Positions 1 through 8,303 of a stretch of 64,000 nucleotides of DNA are shown here, piece after piece. The first letter of the stretch is position 1. Each line of letters opens with the position of its first letter. This stretch comes from Paenibacillus_E allorhizoplanae (GTDB taxonomy: Bacteria > Bacillota > Bacilli > Paenibacillales > NBRC-103111): positions 372,001 through 436,000 of the forward strand of contig NZ_CAKMMW010000002.1 of the NCBI RefSeq assembly GCF_927798215.1, given 5' to 3'. Below the pieces are notes generated by a model. It ran no database searches and was not told the origin of the DNA. It was given only the letters and a program-made list of their open reading frames with translations. The translations under genes and the position numbers were made by a program.

Positions 1-1064
1 CAGTTCAATTTCACTTCATCGCCCGTTTGCGACGAACGGTAAATCGCATCTAGGATCAAATTATTCGTGTAACCTGTCATGACAGATGTAATCGGCTGAG
101 AACCACTCGAAATACTGGACAAGAAATGCTGCACCATTCGTGCACGCGGATCATCATTCGCTGCAGGTGGCGAAAGCTCCGTTTCCACGATTCTATCGAA
201 TTTTTCTGCAAAAAGCTTTCCTTTCGCGCCTTTCAAATACGCGCCGCCTTCCGAACCTAACAACTGCACGACGGGTAAGTTATCTGTTTCAAGCAAGCCT
301 GCCCAGCTGACATCCAAGGAAAGAGTTGCTCCATTGTCAAACTTAACTAGGGCTGTTGCTAAATCCTCTACATCAAATTTCCCTTCCCAATTCGGAGCTC
401 CCCATGTGCCAATCCCTTGTTTGCGCGGTCCAAATTCTGCATAGGTTGCACCGTAAACTGAAACTGGCTTTGGATTACCCATCAAGTACATGGTTAAATC
501 CAGCATATGTACGCCAAGATCAATCAGAGGACCACCACCAGACTTGGCCATTTGCGTAAACCAAGTTCCCCAGCCTGGAATGCCTTTACGTCTCATATAG
601 CTCGCTTTCGCATGATAAATGTGACCAAGGGCACCTTTCTCTACTTGCTCCTTCACAGCAATGGCCGCTGCTTCCCAGCGCATTTGGTGAGGTATCATGA
701 GAATCTTGCCCGATTTGCGCTCAGCTTCAACGATTCGACGAGCTGATGCCAAATCGATCGCCATCGGCTTTTCCAGCATGACATGCTTGCCAGCCTCTAA
801 CGCCTTTATCGCAATTGGTGCATGCCACTCATTCGAAACAGCAATGACAACGGCATCAATCGTAGGATCCTCTAACAATTTATCTGAATTTGCATATACC
901 TGTTCAATGTTATGATCTTTCGCTCTCATTTCAGCAAGCGGCAAATAGACATCTGTCACACCTGCAAGCTGTGCCCATGGTATCGTCTTAAACGTCTCCA
1001 TGTGTACATTTCCGATATTTCCGGCGCCAATAATCCCAATGCGCGTTGGTTTTGTTACTGTCAT
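1..1064 (-). CDS. Gfo/Idh/MocA family oxidoreductase (C-terminus cut by window edge)
   Basis: About 354 codons are readable in one open frame that runs off the left edge, so the C-terminus is missing. The N-terminus carries a Rossmann dinucleotide loop (IGIIGAGNIGNVH, residues about 9-21), and the conserved EKPMA motif follows near residue 100. A downstream GGGPLIDLGVHMLDL segment matches the catalytic Asp/His region of the family, which oxidises or reduces sugars and inositols with NAD(P). Start: ATG at 1064 is preceded by GGAGGG at good spacing. Substrate cannot be told from sequence. No partner gene is visible inside the window. Confidence 0.9.
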   Translation of the reverse strand, partial: MTVTKPTRIGIIGAGNIGNVHMETFKTIPWAQLAGVTDVYLPLAEMRAKDHNIEQVYANSDKLLEDPTIDAVVIAVSNEWHAPIAIKALEAGKHVMLEKPMAIDLASARRIVEAERKSGKILMIPHQMRWEAAAIAVKEQVEKGALGHIYHAKASYMRRKGIPGWGTWFTQMAKSGGGPLIDLGVHMLDLTMYLMGNPKPVSVYGATYAEFGPRKQGIGTWGAPNWEGKFDVEDLATALVKFDNGATLSLDVSWAGLLETDNLPVVQLLGSEGGAYLKGAKGKLFAEKFDRIVETELSPPAANDDPRARMVQHFLSSISSGSQPITSVMTGYTNNLILDAIYRSSQTGDEVKLN

Positions 1065-1320
1065 TTCTGTGACCCTCCAGAACCTGTTAGAATACAATCT
1101 TATTTATTATAAATGGGGTTAACCCTCCCCGCAACCACGAATCTGGCCCTCTAAAATTTATCTTAGCGGAACTAGCCCTGTAGCGCTATTATTCACATAT
1201 AATAAATTGCTAAAACTTTTTTAATAGTTGCACGCAAACATATCTAACATTTGAAATGTATCCTAAATAGTGTAAGGCAGCAACAAAGCAGCATTTACTG
1301 TGTAAAGGAGGTTTTTGAAC

Positions 1321-1542
1321 ATGCAAGCTAACACAATCCGTTTCAAGAATAAATCGATCCCTGTGATGAACTTTACTCATAAACGTTCCCAGATGGAGTT
1401 ACTGTCAACTAAGTTGAAGGAATACGAACTACATTTTGAATTTCGCAGAAAATTAAAAATGATCTCGATGATCGAGATCATTGGTGATGTCGCTATTTTC
1501 AAATACAATGATGGCACGAAGTTGTACTTAGAAGTTTCCTAA
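1321..1542 (+). CDS. Small conserved-type hypothetical protein, 73 aa
   Basis: I do not recognise a family. The ATG at 1321 is chosen over an in-frame TTG at 1315 because AAGGAGG at 1305-1311 lies 9 nt from the ATG but only 3 nt from the TTG. The product is basic with a helical middle (LLSTKLKEYELHFEFRRK) and a beta-like end. No membrane segment or signal is seen. Its stop codon overlaps the stop of the convergent kapB gene by 2 bases, so the two transcripts must run into each other. The strong ribosome site argues that it is real. Confidence 0.6.
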   Translation: MQANTIRFKNKSIPVMNFTHKRSQMELLSTKLKEYELHFEFRRKLKMISMIEIIGDVAIFKYNDGTKLYLEVS

Positions 1543-1925
1543 TTGGACGGTGGAAAATATTCTTTACTCAGCTGATCAAGCTCCTGCAGAGAGCGTCGGG
1601 CCCATGCTTCCATGTCTGACAGCTTATCGATTTGAGCCAATAGCGCTCTCTTCAGAGACACTTGGTAATCTGGAACCTCACCCGCATAAGGACGAATCGT
1701 TGCAATTGGCATTAATGCGATCTCTTGATGGGATAATGCCCTTCTTTGATGAAAAAAAGCTACGCTTGGATCCATCGGATTATGTAAATCTCCTTGTGTT
1801 GGGTGGTCCTTCACGGCAAGAATACGAACAGCCGCCTTCATGCTGGATGACATCTCTACAACCTCACCATAATAAACCCCTGTTTTATACTCAGCGATAA
1901 CGCGGTCTCCGATTTGAAAGCTCAT
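1539..1925 (-). CDS. kapB: KapB-like sporulation phosphorelay/kinase-associated protein
   Basis: 128 aa, the usual length of Bacillus KapB. The run VKDHPTQGDLHNP (about residues 39-51), followed by FHQRRALSHQE (about 58-68), is the family signature as I remember it. In B. subtilis, KapB is needed for KinB-dependent entry of phosphate into the sporulation phosphorelay. The KinB partner is not next door here. I see no lipobox or signal peptide in the N-terminus (MSFQIGDRVIAEYKTG), so this protein is probably cytosolic and SH3/beta-barrel-like. Function is by family resemblance. Confidence 0.8.
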   Translation of the reverse strand: MSFQIGDRVIAEYKTGVYYGEVVEMSSSMKAAVRILAVKDHPTQGDLHNPMDPSVAFFHQRRALSHQEIALMPIATIRPYAGEVPDYQVSLKRALLAQIDKLSDMEAWARRSLQELDQLSKEYFPPSN

Positions 1926-1937
1926 TATACTCCACTC

Positions 1938-2261
1938 CTATTCTTGTTCTACTAATGGCATTAGTCTGCGGTATAGCTCATCCACGGATTGCATCCGATA
2001 TATATATTGTTTCTCTTTCCCAGGCTCGATAATGACCACGCAAGGGACACTTGCAATTTGCCATTCTTGACTGATTTGAGGCAGAAAATTAATATTACAT
2101 TTCACTAACGGCATGTTTGGCTTCATCGTCAGTATAATGTCCAACATGCGCTCTGTTACTTTGCAAGTACCGCATAACGGCGTGTACATAAAAACAGCAA
2201 AGGATTTTTCGTCATCTTGATTTACTTTGGATTGCAATTCTTGTTGAGATAACTCTTGCAT
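1938..2261 (-). CDS. Thioredoxin-like protein
   Basis: About 107 aa with a thioredoxin fold. The redox motif is C-G-T-C in the stretch YTPLCGTCKVTERML (about residues 27-41), and the cis-Pro loop is ASVPCVVII (about 71-79). It resembles YusE/YtpP-type thioredoxin-like proteins of Bacilli. ATG at 2261 is preferred to the GTG at 2264 because the GAGGG ribosome site fits it better. The upstream gene stops at 2264-2266, so the two are almost certainly co-transcribed and translationally coupled. Confidence 0.85.
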   Translation of the reverse strand: MQELSQQELQSKVNQDDEKSFAVFMYTPLCGTCKVTERMLDIILTMKPNMPLVKCNINFLPQISQEWQIASVPCVVIIEPGKEKQYIYRMQSVDELYRRLMPLVEQE

Positions 2262-2263
2262 CA

Positions 2264-2782
2264 CTATGTCCCTCTTTCATCCAGCCATACTAAGCTTTCA
2301 AACGCATAGTCAATCAGATCAGAAAAGTCATCGAGATGGCTCTCATCAATTTTGCGGCCAAAGGATAACGTAATGAGATTGCGATACTCCTCTGGTTGTT
2401 CTCCATACAGATAGGAAATTTGTTGGGTAATACGAGGGCGTTGCTCCCAAAAAGCATTCAATTGTGCTTCAATCATCGGACAATCAATTTCTGGATCGTT
2501 CACATACGTATGAAGCTTAATTAACAGCGTGCACCCAGGCTTAGCCGTAGGATTTTCTAGAATTTCAGCTGCCAAATCACTCAAATGCACATGTAAGTGA
2601 ATTTCCGCTTTATTCGGTAATCCCACTTGTCTAGCAAATTCTATAGCAAATGTGCGAGACATCGAGGACAAGTCAATTAAATCTTCTCTTCGTGTTATGA
2701 TGATTTTACCTTCCAAATCCAAATCATAGACGGCCCCTTCGAGCACAACTTTGATATTGTCATAGATCGTCGGATCAAACAT
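2264..2782 (-). CDS. Conserved hypothetical protein upstream of thioredoxin-like gene
   Basis: 172 aa, acidic, soluble, with no signal or membrane helix. I do not recognise a named domain. The beginning MFDPTIYDNIKVVLEGAVYD and the segment EIHLHVHLSDL suggest an alpha/beta protein. ATG at 2782 has AAGG nine bases upstream; an in-frame GTG at 2788 is too close to that site. The stop adjoins the start of the thioredoxin-like gene, so they form a two-gene operon that may continue into kapB (12-bp gap). Confidence 0.75.
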   Translation of the reverse strand: MFDPTIYDNIKVVLEGAVYDLDLEGKIIITRREDLIDLSSMSRTFAIEFARQVGLPNKAEIHLHVHLSDLAAEILENPTAKPGCTLLIKLHTYVNDPEIDCPMIEAQLNAFWEQRPRITQQISYLYGEQPEEYRNLITLSFGRKIDESHLDDFSDLIDYAFESLVWLDERGT

Positions 2783-2855
2783 CCCCACACACCTTCTTTC
2801 ATCTTTTCTTTGATTCGATTATACTATGGATATACCACGTAAAGAAGGTGTTCTT

Positions 2856-3077
2856 ATGTCAGACAAGCCTCAAGACCAGCAATCCGACCAGGTCGAACCA
2901 CAAGGTGTCAAAAAAGTCAGTTTAGCCGACGCGATCAAAGCCAAACTAGCCCAGAAACAAGCGGATCAAGCCGCAGCGCGTGCTAACCCGAAAGCAGCAG
3001 GAAATGCGAATCAAACTGCGAAAAGCCAAATGACCAAAAAAGTAAATAACCAACGCCGTCGCACCGGCGGCAGCTAG
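2856..3077 (+). CDS. Small basic Ala/Lys/Gln-rich protein, 73 aa
   Basis: Not recognised as a family. The sequence is low in complexity (KAKLAQKQADQAAARANPKA) and ends in a basic tail (NNQRRRTGGS), so it may be disordered or bind nucleic acid; that is inference only. ATG at 2856 is used because GAAGGTG at 2844-2850 is well spaced to it; an in-frame ATG at 2826 lacks such a site. A strong bidirectional terminator follows at once. Confidence 0.6.
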   Translation: MSDKPQDQQSDQVEPQGVKKVSLADAIKAKLAQKQADQAAARANPKAAGNANQTAKSQMTKKVNNQRRRTGGS

Positions 3078-3095
3078 ACAACACTTTGTGTAGCT

Positions 3096-3131
3096 AAAAG
3101 CGCCCTGAAAGTAACACTTCAGGGCGCTTTT
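3096..3131. terminator. Bidirectional intrinsic terminator
   Basis: A perfect 14-bp inverted repeat (AAAAGCGCCCTGAA and its complement) surrounds an 8-nt loop. It lies between the convergent small basic protein gene and the first ABC-F gene, with a T-run on each strand. Confidence 0.9.
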
Positions 3132-3144
3132 CACTTTTTATTAT

Positions 3145-4758
3145 TTATGCGTATTGAATCTCACGTTGTTTCTTCACATCTTCGCTTTCCAAGTACTCAT
3201 CGTACGTCAGCATTTTGTCGATTAGACCTTTCGGCGTAATCTCCATAACGCGATTCGCAATCGTTTGAATGAACTGATGGTCATGGGAAACGAACAGCAT
3301 CGTGCAGTCGGAATCAACTAAACCATTGTTTAATGCAGTGATGGACTCCAAATCCAAATGATTGGTAGGCTCATCAAGAATAAGCACATTCGCACCGCTT
3401 AGCATCATCTTGGAGAACATACAACGAACTTTTTCTCCACCTGAAAGGACATTCGCTTTTTTCAATGCTTCTTCACCAGAGAACAACATACGTCCTAGGA
3501 ATCCGCGTAGGAATGACTCATCCGGATCTTTGGAATACTGACGCAGCCAATCCACGAGAGTTAGTTCGGAATTGAAGTAGTCTTGGCTGTCTTTTGGGAA
3601 ATAAGCCTGCGACGTCGTTACGCCCCATGAGAACGTACCGCTGTCCGCTTCCATTTCGCCCATCAAAATTTTGAATAAGGTTGTTTTGGCAATCCCGTCT
3701 GGGCCTACAAAAGCAACTTTATCCCCTTTGTTCAGGGTGAATGTCACATTGTTCAGTACTTGAACACCATCAATCGTTTTGGAGAGACTTTCAACTGCAA
3801 GCAACTGCTTACCAGCTTCACGCTCACCTTTGAAGTGAATGAACGGATATTTACGGCTGGATGGACGAATATCTTCAAGTGTAAGTTTTTCCAATTGTTT
3901 TTTACGGGAAGTCGCTTGCTTGGATTTGGATGCATTCGCACTAAAGCGCGCGATAAAGGCTTCCAACTCTTTGCGTTTTTCTTCCGTTTTCTTGTTCGCA
4001 TCACGTGCCAAACGAAGCGCCAGTTGGCTGGACTCGTACCACCAGTCGTAGTTACCAACGTACATTTGGATTTTACCAAAGTCGATATCAGCAATATGCG
4101 TACATACTTGGTTCAAGAAGTGACGGTCATGTGATACGACGATAACAGTGCCTTCGAAACGGGACAAGAAGTGCTCAAGCCATTTAATAGACTCCAAGTT
4201 CAAATGGTTGGTAGGCTCATCGAGTAACAGAATGTTCGGGTTACCGAATAGAGCTTGTGCTAAGAGCACACGAACTTTTTCGTTGCCATCAAGATCCTTC
4301 ATTTTCGTATCATGCAGGGATGTTGGAATACCTAGACCAATCAAAAGCTCAGCTGCGTCGGATTCAGCTTGCCAACCATCAAGATCTTGGAATTCGCCTT
4401 CGAGCTCAGCTGCTCTCATGCCATCTTCTTCGGAGAAATCAGCCTTTGCATACAAAGCATCTTTCTCTTCCATGATTTTGTACAAACGGGAATGCCCCAT
4501 AACAACAGTTTTCAAAACTTCAATATCATCAAATTCGTAATGATTTTGTTTAAGGACAGCCATTCGCTCACCTGGTGTGATGCTCACTTCACCTGTGTTT
4601 GGCTCGATTTCACCGGAAAGAATTTTGAGGAATGTGGATTTCCCTGCACCATTCGCTCCGATCAATCCGTAGCAATTTCCTGGTGTGAATTTAATATTGG
4701 CGTCTTCGAACAGGGCTCTCTTGCCATAACGAAGCGTCACGTTATTTACATTAATCAT
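3145..4758 (-). CDS. ABC-F family ATPase, YbiT/YkpA type
   Basis: 537 aa with two ABC domains and no membrane segment. Walker A motifs: GANGAGKS (about 34-41) and a second, divergent GPDGIAKT (about 354-361). Both domains carry LLDEPTNHL/LILDEPTNHL Walker B stretches and ABC signatures (the second is LSGGEK). The run VLKTVVMGH followed by a lysine-rich linker matches the YbiT/YkpA branch. ABC-F proteins act on the ribosome E-site and help with difficult translation. The second Walker A has Ala-Lys where Gly-Lys is usual (GIAKT), a mild deviation. It is followed by a terminator. Confidence 0.93.
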   Translation of the reverse strand: MINVNNVTLRYGKRALFEDANIKFTPGNCYGLIGANGAGKSTFLKILSGEIEPNTGEVSITPGERMAVLKQNHYEFDDIEVLKTVVMGHSRLYKIMEEKDALYAKADFSEEDGMRAAELEGEFQDLDGWQAESDAAELLIGLGIPTSLHDTKMKDLDGNEKVRVLLAQALFGNPNILLLDEPTNHLNLESIKWLEHFLSRFEGTVIVVSHDRHFLNQVCTHIADIDFGKIQMYVGNYDWWYESSQLALRLARDANKKTEEKRKELEAFIARFSANASKSKQATSRKKQLEKLTLEDIRPSSRKYPFIHFKGEREAGKQLLAVESLSKTIDGVQVLNNVTFTLNKGDKVAFVGPDGIAKTTLFKILMGEMEADSGTFSWGVTTSQAYFPKDSQDYFNSELTLVDWLRQYSKDPDESFLRGFLGRMLFSGEEALKKANVLSGGEKVRCMFSKMMLSGANVLILDEPTNHLDLESITALNNGLVDSDCTMLFVSHDHQFIQTIANRVMEITPKGLIDKMLTYDEYLESEDVKKQREIQYA

Positions 4759-4838
4759 GGGGACTATATACCTACCTTTATAATATTTTCTTGGCTAGCT
4801 TCGTAATCAATAGATGACTTTTTGAACTTCATCTTCTA

Positions 4839-6788
4839 TCATAACTTATTTCGCTCTATTTCTTCTACTAACTCTGATAAATAAGTCCATCTTTCCATTG
4901 CAGCCTCAAGTTCCGCAGCAGTTTGTTGCTCTTGTTCATAGAGATCACGAGCGAGATCAAAGTTACTACCAGAGTTTTCGATTTGCTTTTTCAAGCTGTC
5001 GACTTTGTCCTCCAAAGTAGCAATCGTGTTCTCGATTTCGTCCCATTCCTTCTGGTCTTTAAACGATAGTTTCTTCGGACGATTCGCGGCTGGAGCCGAG
5101 TTTGAAGGAATTGCAACAGGAGCGCCGCTAGTCGTCTTCGCACTCGCTTGGCGAATGATTTCTTTCCGAGCTTGCTCCGCCTCTTCTTGTTCCCGTTTGT
5201 CTTCCAAATAGTCGGAATATGTTCCAATGAAGGGCTCTATCCCACCATTACCGTCGAAGGCAAATAAATGCGTCACGGTTCGATCCAAAAAGTATCGATC
5301 ATGGGAAACCGTAATAACAGCCCCGGAGAATTGATCTAGATAATCTTCCAGTATCGTCAAAGTTTGGATGTCCAAGTCATTGGTCGGCTCATCCAGAAGC
5401 AAAACATTTGGTTCGCCCATTAACGTACGTAACAAATAAAGTCTACGGCGCTCTCCACCCGAGAGTTTACCGATTGGCGACCACTGCAAATTAGGAGAAA
5501 ATAAGAAGCGCTCAAGCATCTGTGCGGCCGAAATGGTTTCACCATCCGACGTGCGGATCTGCTCTGCGGCTTCCTTGATATATTCAATCACACGCATCTT
5601 CTCGTCCATTTCGACGTTCTCTTGCGTGTAATAGGCCAACTTGACAGTTGTGCCGGTCTCAATCGTGCCACTGTCGGGCTGAATGCGCCCGGCGAGCATG
5701 TTAAGCAGCGTCGACTTGCCGCTGCCGTTGGGACCAATGATGCCGAGACGATCCTTCGGCATCACAATGTAGCTGAAGCCGCTGAGCAGCTGCTTCCCGC
5801 CTGAGAAAGATTTGGTGATGTCGTCAAGCTCCATCACCTTTTTGCCAAGGCGGCTGCCAGCCAGCGCCATGTCGAGCTTCTCACCGGGACCGTCGACCTT
5901 ACGGTCCCTTAAATCCTCGGCGCGGTTAATGCGCGCCTTCTGTTTCGTCGTGCGCGCTTTCGCGCCGCGACGGAGCCAGGCCAGCTCGCGGCGGAGTAGA
6001 TTCTGCCGCTTATCTTCACTAGCGGCTTCGGAATCCATCCGCTCCGCCTTCTTCTCGAGGAACCACTCGTAGTTCCCCTCATAGCTGTAGATCTTGCCCC
6101 GGTCCAGCTCCAGAATGCGGGTGGTGACCCGCTCTAGGAAGTACCGGTCATGGGTAACGAGCAGCAAGGCGCCGCGCCATTTGCTAAGGAATTCCTCGAG
6201 CCAGATGGCCGTCTCGTTATCAATATGGTTCGTCGGCTCATCCAGGATGAGCAGATCGGCGGGTTGAATGAGCACGCGCGCCATGGCGACGCGTTTGCGC
6301 TGACCGCCGGACAGCTGGCCGACGGGCTTGTCGAACTCGCTGATGCCGAGCTTCATCAGCACGGTTTTGGCTACGGTGCTGGCTTCCCAGGCACCTTGCT
6401 CATCCATGCGCGCCTGAGCAGAGAATAGGCGCGCTTGTTTCTTCTCGTTGGAGGAATCCTGCTCCAACTCCGCAAGGGCCAGCTCATAGTCGCGCAGCGT
6501 CTTCATGCGCGGAGAATCGCCGTGGAATACTTGCTCAAGCACCGTAGAGTTCGGATCGAACTCTGGGTTTTGCGGCAAGTATTCCACGCGGAAATGGTTC
6601 GCGTGCACAAGCTTGCCGCGATCCGGTGTTTCCAGACCCGCCAGCATCTTCAGCAGCGTGGACTTGCCTGTGCCGTTCACGCCGATGAGGCCAATACGCT
6701 GCTTCTCGTTCAGTGTAAACGAGATATCATCGAAGAGCACTTTGTCGCCATAGGTTTTGGTTATATCGACTGCGCTTAGAATATTCAT
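4839..6788 (-). CDS. ABC-F family ATPase, Uup/YfmR type
   Basis: 649 aa with two ABC domains (Walker A GVNGTGKS and GPNGSGKS; both with LLDEPTN), then a Ser/Pro/Ala-rich linker and a C-terminal coiled coil (about 575-645). That tail is typical of Uup/YfmR, which helps ribosomes at stalls and binds branched nucleic acid in E. coli. ATG at 6788 overlaps the stop of the M42 peptidase gene as ATGA, so translation is probably coupled. The 5' two-thirds of the gene (roughly 5640-6700) is visibly richer in G+C than the 3' part and the neighbours. Confidence 0.93.
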   Translation of the reverse strand: MNILSAVDITKTYGDKVLFDDISFTLNEKQRIGLIGVNGTGKSTLLKMLAGLETPDRGKLVHANHFRVEYLPQNPEFDPNSTVLEQVFHGDSPRMKTLRDYELALAELEQDSSNEKKQARLFSAQARMDEQGAWEASTVAKTVLMKLGISEFDKPVGQLSGGQRKRVAMARVLIQPADLLILDEPTNHIDNETAIWLEEFLSKWRGALLLVTHDRYFLERVTTRILELDRGKIYSYEGNYEWFLEKKAERMDSEAASEDKRQNLLRRELAWLRRGAKARTTKQKARINRAEDLRDRKVDGPGEKLDMALAGSRLGKKVMELDDITKSFSGGKQLLSGFSYIVMPKDRLGIIGPNGSGKSTLLNMLAGRIQPDSGTIETGTTVKLAYYTQENVEMDEKMRVIEYIKEAAEQIRTSDGETISAAQMLERFLFSPNLQWSPIGKLSGGERRRLYLLRTLMGEPNVLLLDEPTNDLDIQTLTILEDYLDQFSGAVITVSHDRYFLDRTVTHLFAFDGNGGIEPFIGTYSDYLEDKREQEEAEQARKEIIRQASAKTTSGAPVAIPSNSAPAANRPKKLSFKDQKEWDEIENTIATLEDKVDSLKKQIENSGSNFDLARDLYEQEQQTAAELEAAMERWTYLSELVEEIERNKL

Positions 6789-7834
6789 CCTTGCACCGGC
6801 TCCTGGATGTACGCCGCAAGAAGGGCTGCTGAGTTCACTACAGCATCCATATGCGTTCGCTCCATGCTATGTGACGCATGAACTCCTGGCCCTATTAGCG
6901 CCGCACGAATGTCACGGCCGCCTCTAAGCGCTGCGGATGCATCGGATCCGTAGCGCGGATAAATGTCAACAGCATAGCCGATTTCTAACTTTTCGGCATG
7001 TTCAATCATTTTTGACGTCATCGCATAGTCGTAAGGACCTGACGAATCTTTGGCGCAAATGGAAACATCACGCTCGCTTCCGCTCAAATCGTCACCAAGC
7101 GCACCCATATCTACTGCGATAAAGTCTGTAATATCTTCTGGAATAAAAGATGAGCCATGACCCACCTCTTCATAATTGGAGAAGAACAGCTTGATCGTAT
7201 AGAACGGTTGGATATCTTGCTCTTTCATCCATTTAAGAAGACCAAACAAGGATGCAACGCTTGCTTTATCATCCAAATGGCGAGATTTCACATATCCATT
7301 TTCCTTCACCTGTACACGCGGATCGAAAGAGATGAAATCACCAACGCGGATGCCAAGTGCTTGCACATCTTTTTTGGAGTTCACTAGCTCATCAATACGA
7401 ACTTCCATATTCGCCTCATCGCGCTTGTACTCTCTCGCATCTTCGTATACGTGCACGGATGGTCTGGACGTAAGAATCGTACCATCATAAACACGCTCAT
7501 CACGGGTATGAATTTGCACGTATTCATTCTCAATTGCACCCATCATAAAACCGCCAAGCGACGTAATTTTCAACGTGCCATTTTCTTTAATTGAACGAAC
7601 CATAGCACCAAGTGTGTCTACATGCGCCGAAATGCCAATTACACGATCAGAACTCGCGCCTGGAATGGTCACGATGCCGCAGCCTTTATTCGTATAAGAA
7701 AGCTCAAAGCCAAGCTTACTCACTTCTAGCTCAACTTTTTGCATAATGTGATGCGTATACCCTGTTGGACTAGGAGTCCGCAGCAGCATTTCTAGAACTT
7801 GTGTCATGTAAGCTCTATCTAATTTGGACTTCAC
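6785..7834 (-). CDS. M42 family metallopeptidase (glutamyl aminopeptidase/deblocking type)
   Basis: 349 aa, the usual size. Metal-site motifs are visible: GISAHVDTLGAM, a KSRHLDDKA stretch, SNYEEVGHG (catalytic and metal Glu pair) and a late HASHSMERTH. These cytosolic dinuclear enzymes trim N-terminal residues from peptides. The start is set at GTG 7834, which has GAGAGG seven bases upstream; a longer frame reaching 7921 would run through a terminator hairpin and adds an unrelated N-terminus. The stop overlaps the next ABC-F start (ATGA). Confidence 0.9.
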   Translation of the reverse strand: MKSKLDRAYMTQVLEMLLRTPSPTGYTHHIMQKVELEVSKLGFELSYTNKGCGIVTIPGASSDRVIGISAHVDTLGAMVRSIKENGTLKITSLGGFMMGAIENEYVQIHTRDERVYDGTILTSRPSVHVYEDAREYKRDEANMEVRIDELVNSKKDVQALGIRVGDFISFDPRVQVKENGYVKSRHLDDKASVASLFGLLKWMKEQDIQPFYTIKLFFSNYEEVGHGSSFIPEDITDFIAVDMGALGDDLSGSERDVSICAKDSSGPYDYAMTSKMIEHAEKLEIGYAVDIYPRYGSDASAALRGGRDIRAALIGPGVHASHSMERTHMDAVVNSAALLAAYIQEPVQG

Positions 7835-7884
7835 TTGGATTCCTCTCCCATGTCTATGTAATTTCGCACCTGGGCTAAACACAC

Positions 7885-7964
7885 AAAAAACAGTGCAGCC
7901 TAAGAATTTTCGCTCGTCCATGACAACGTCATGAACGAGCCTCTTCTAAGGATACTACACTGTT
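7885..7964 (-). terminator. Long imperfect hairpin with T-run, likely terminator of the Dabb gene
   Basis: Two arms of about 36 nt (7889-7924 and 7928-7964) pair with only a few bulges around a 3-nt loop. On the minus strand the second arm is followed by six Ts (7885-7890). It sits just past the Dabb stop codon and upstream of the M42 gene. Confidence 0.75.
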
Positions 7965-7987
7965 CTCCTATGTTTTTCAAACATGGG

Positions 7988-8278
7988 TTAGCTTACAAAA
8001 TCAACACAGATGGAGGTTCCATCAAGAACTGTTTTCATATGAGCTTTGACTTGTTCGTGCACAGGGTGCGTATCGTAAACCTTCAAATCGTCTAGAGAAT
8101 CAAATTTCGTAATGAGTGCGATATCGTAAGAACGCTCTAGGTGTAAAATATCAGTTCCAACCTCAATGTGCCTTAAAACCGGGATTTTACCCTCCATGTT
8201 CGTAAGAACAGCTTTGGTTACTTCAATGGCTTCTGGACTACGATCTTTGAGTTTAAAAAACACGACATGCGTTAACAT
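7988..8278 (-). CDS. Dabb family (stress-responsive A/B barrel) protein
   Basis: 96 aa. The start MLTHVVFFKLKD and the later ERSYDIALITKFDSLDDLKVYDTHPVHEQV are typical of the dimeric alpha+beta barrel Dabb domain. The function of bacterial members is mostly unknown. ATG at 8278 has GGAGGAGATAAC just upstream; a longer in-frame extension would overlap the upstream ABC-F gene. It lies 25 bp after that gene, so the two are probably one operon ended by the long hairpin. Confidence 0.85.
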   Translation of the reverse strand: MLTHVVFFKLKDRSPEAIEVTKAVLTNMEGKIPVLRHIEVGTDILHLERSYDIALITKFDSLDDLKVYDTHPVHEQVKAHMKTVLDGTSICVDFVS

Positions 8279-8303
8279 CGTTATCTCCTCCGATTTGAAT
8301 ACA

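Noticed and set aside
1550..1900. 116-codon plus-strand frame opposite kapB
   Set aside because: KapB has clear family signatures on the other strand; this frame has no ribosome site.
4148..4806. Overlapping plus-strand frames opposite the first ABC-F gene
   Set aside because: Antisense shadows of a conserved coding frame, with no ribosome sites or recognisable domains.
7835..7921. N-terminal extension of the M42 peptidase to 7921
   Set aside because: It would place coding sequence inside a terminator hairpin and T-run; GTG 7834 has a good ribosome site and gives the family length.
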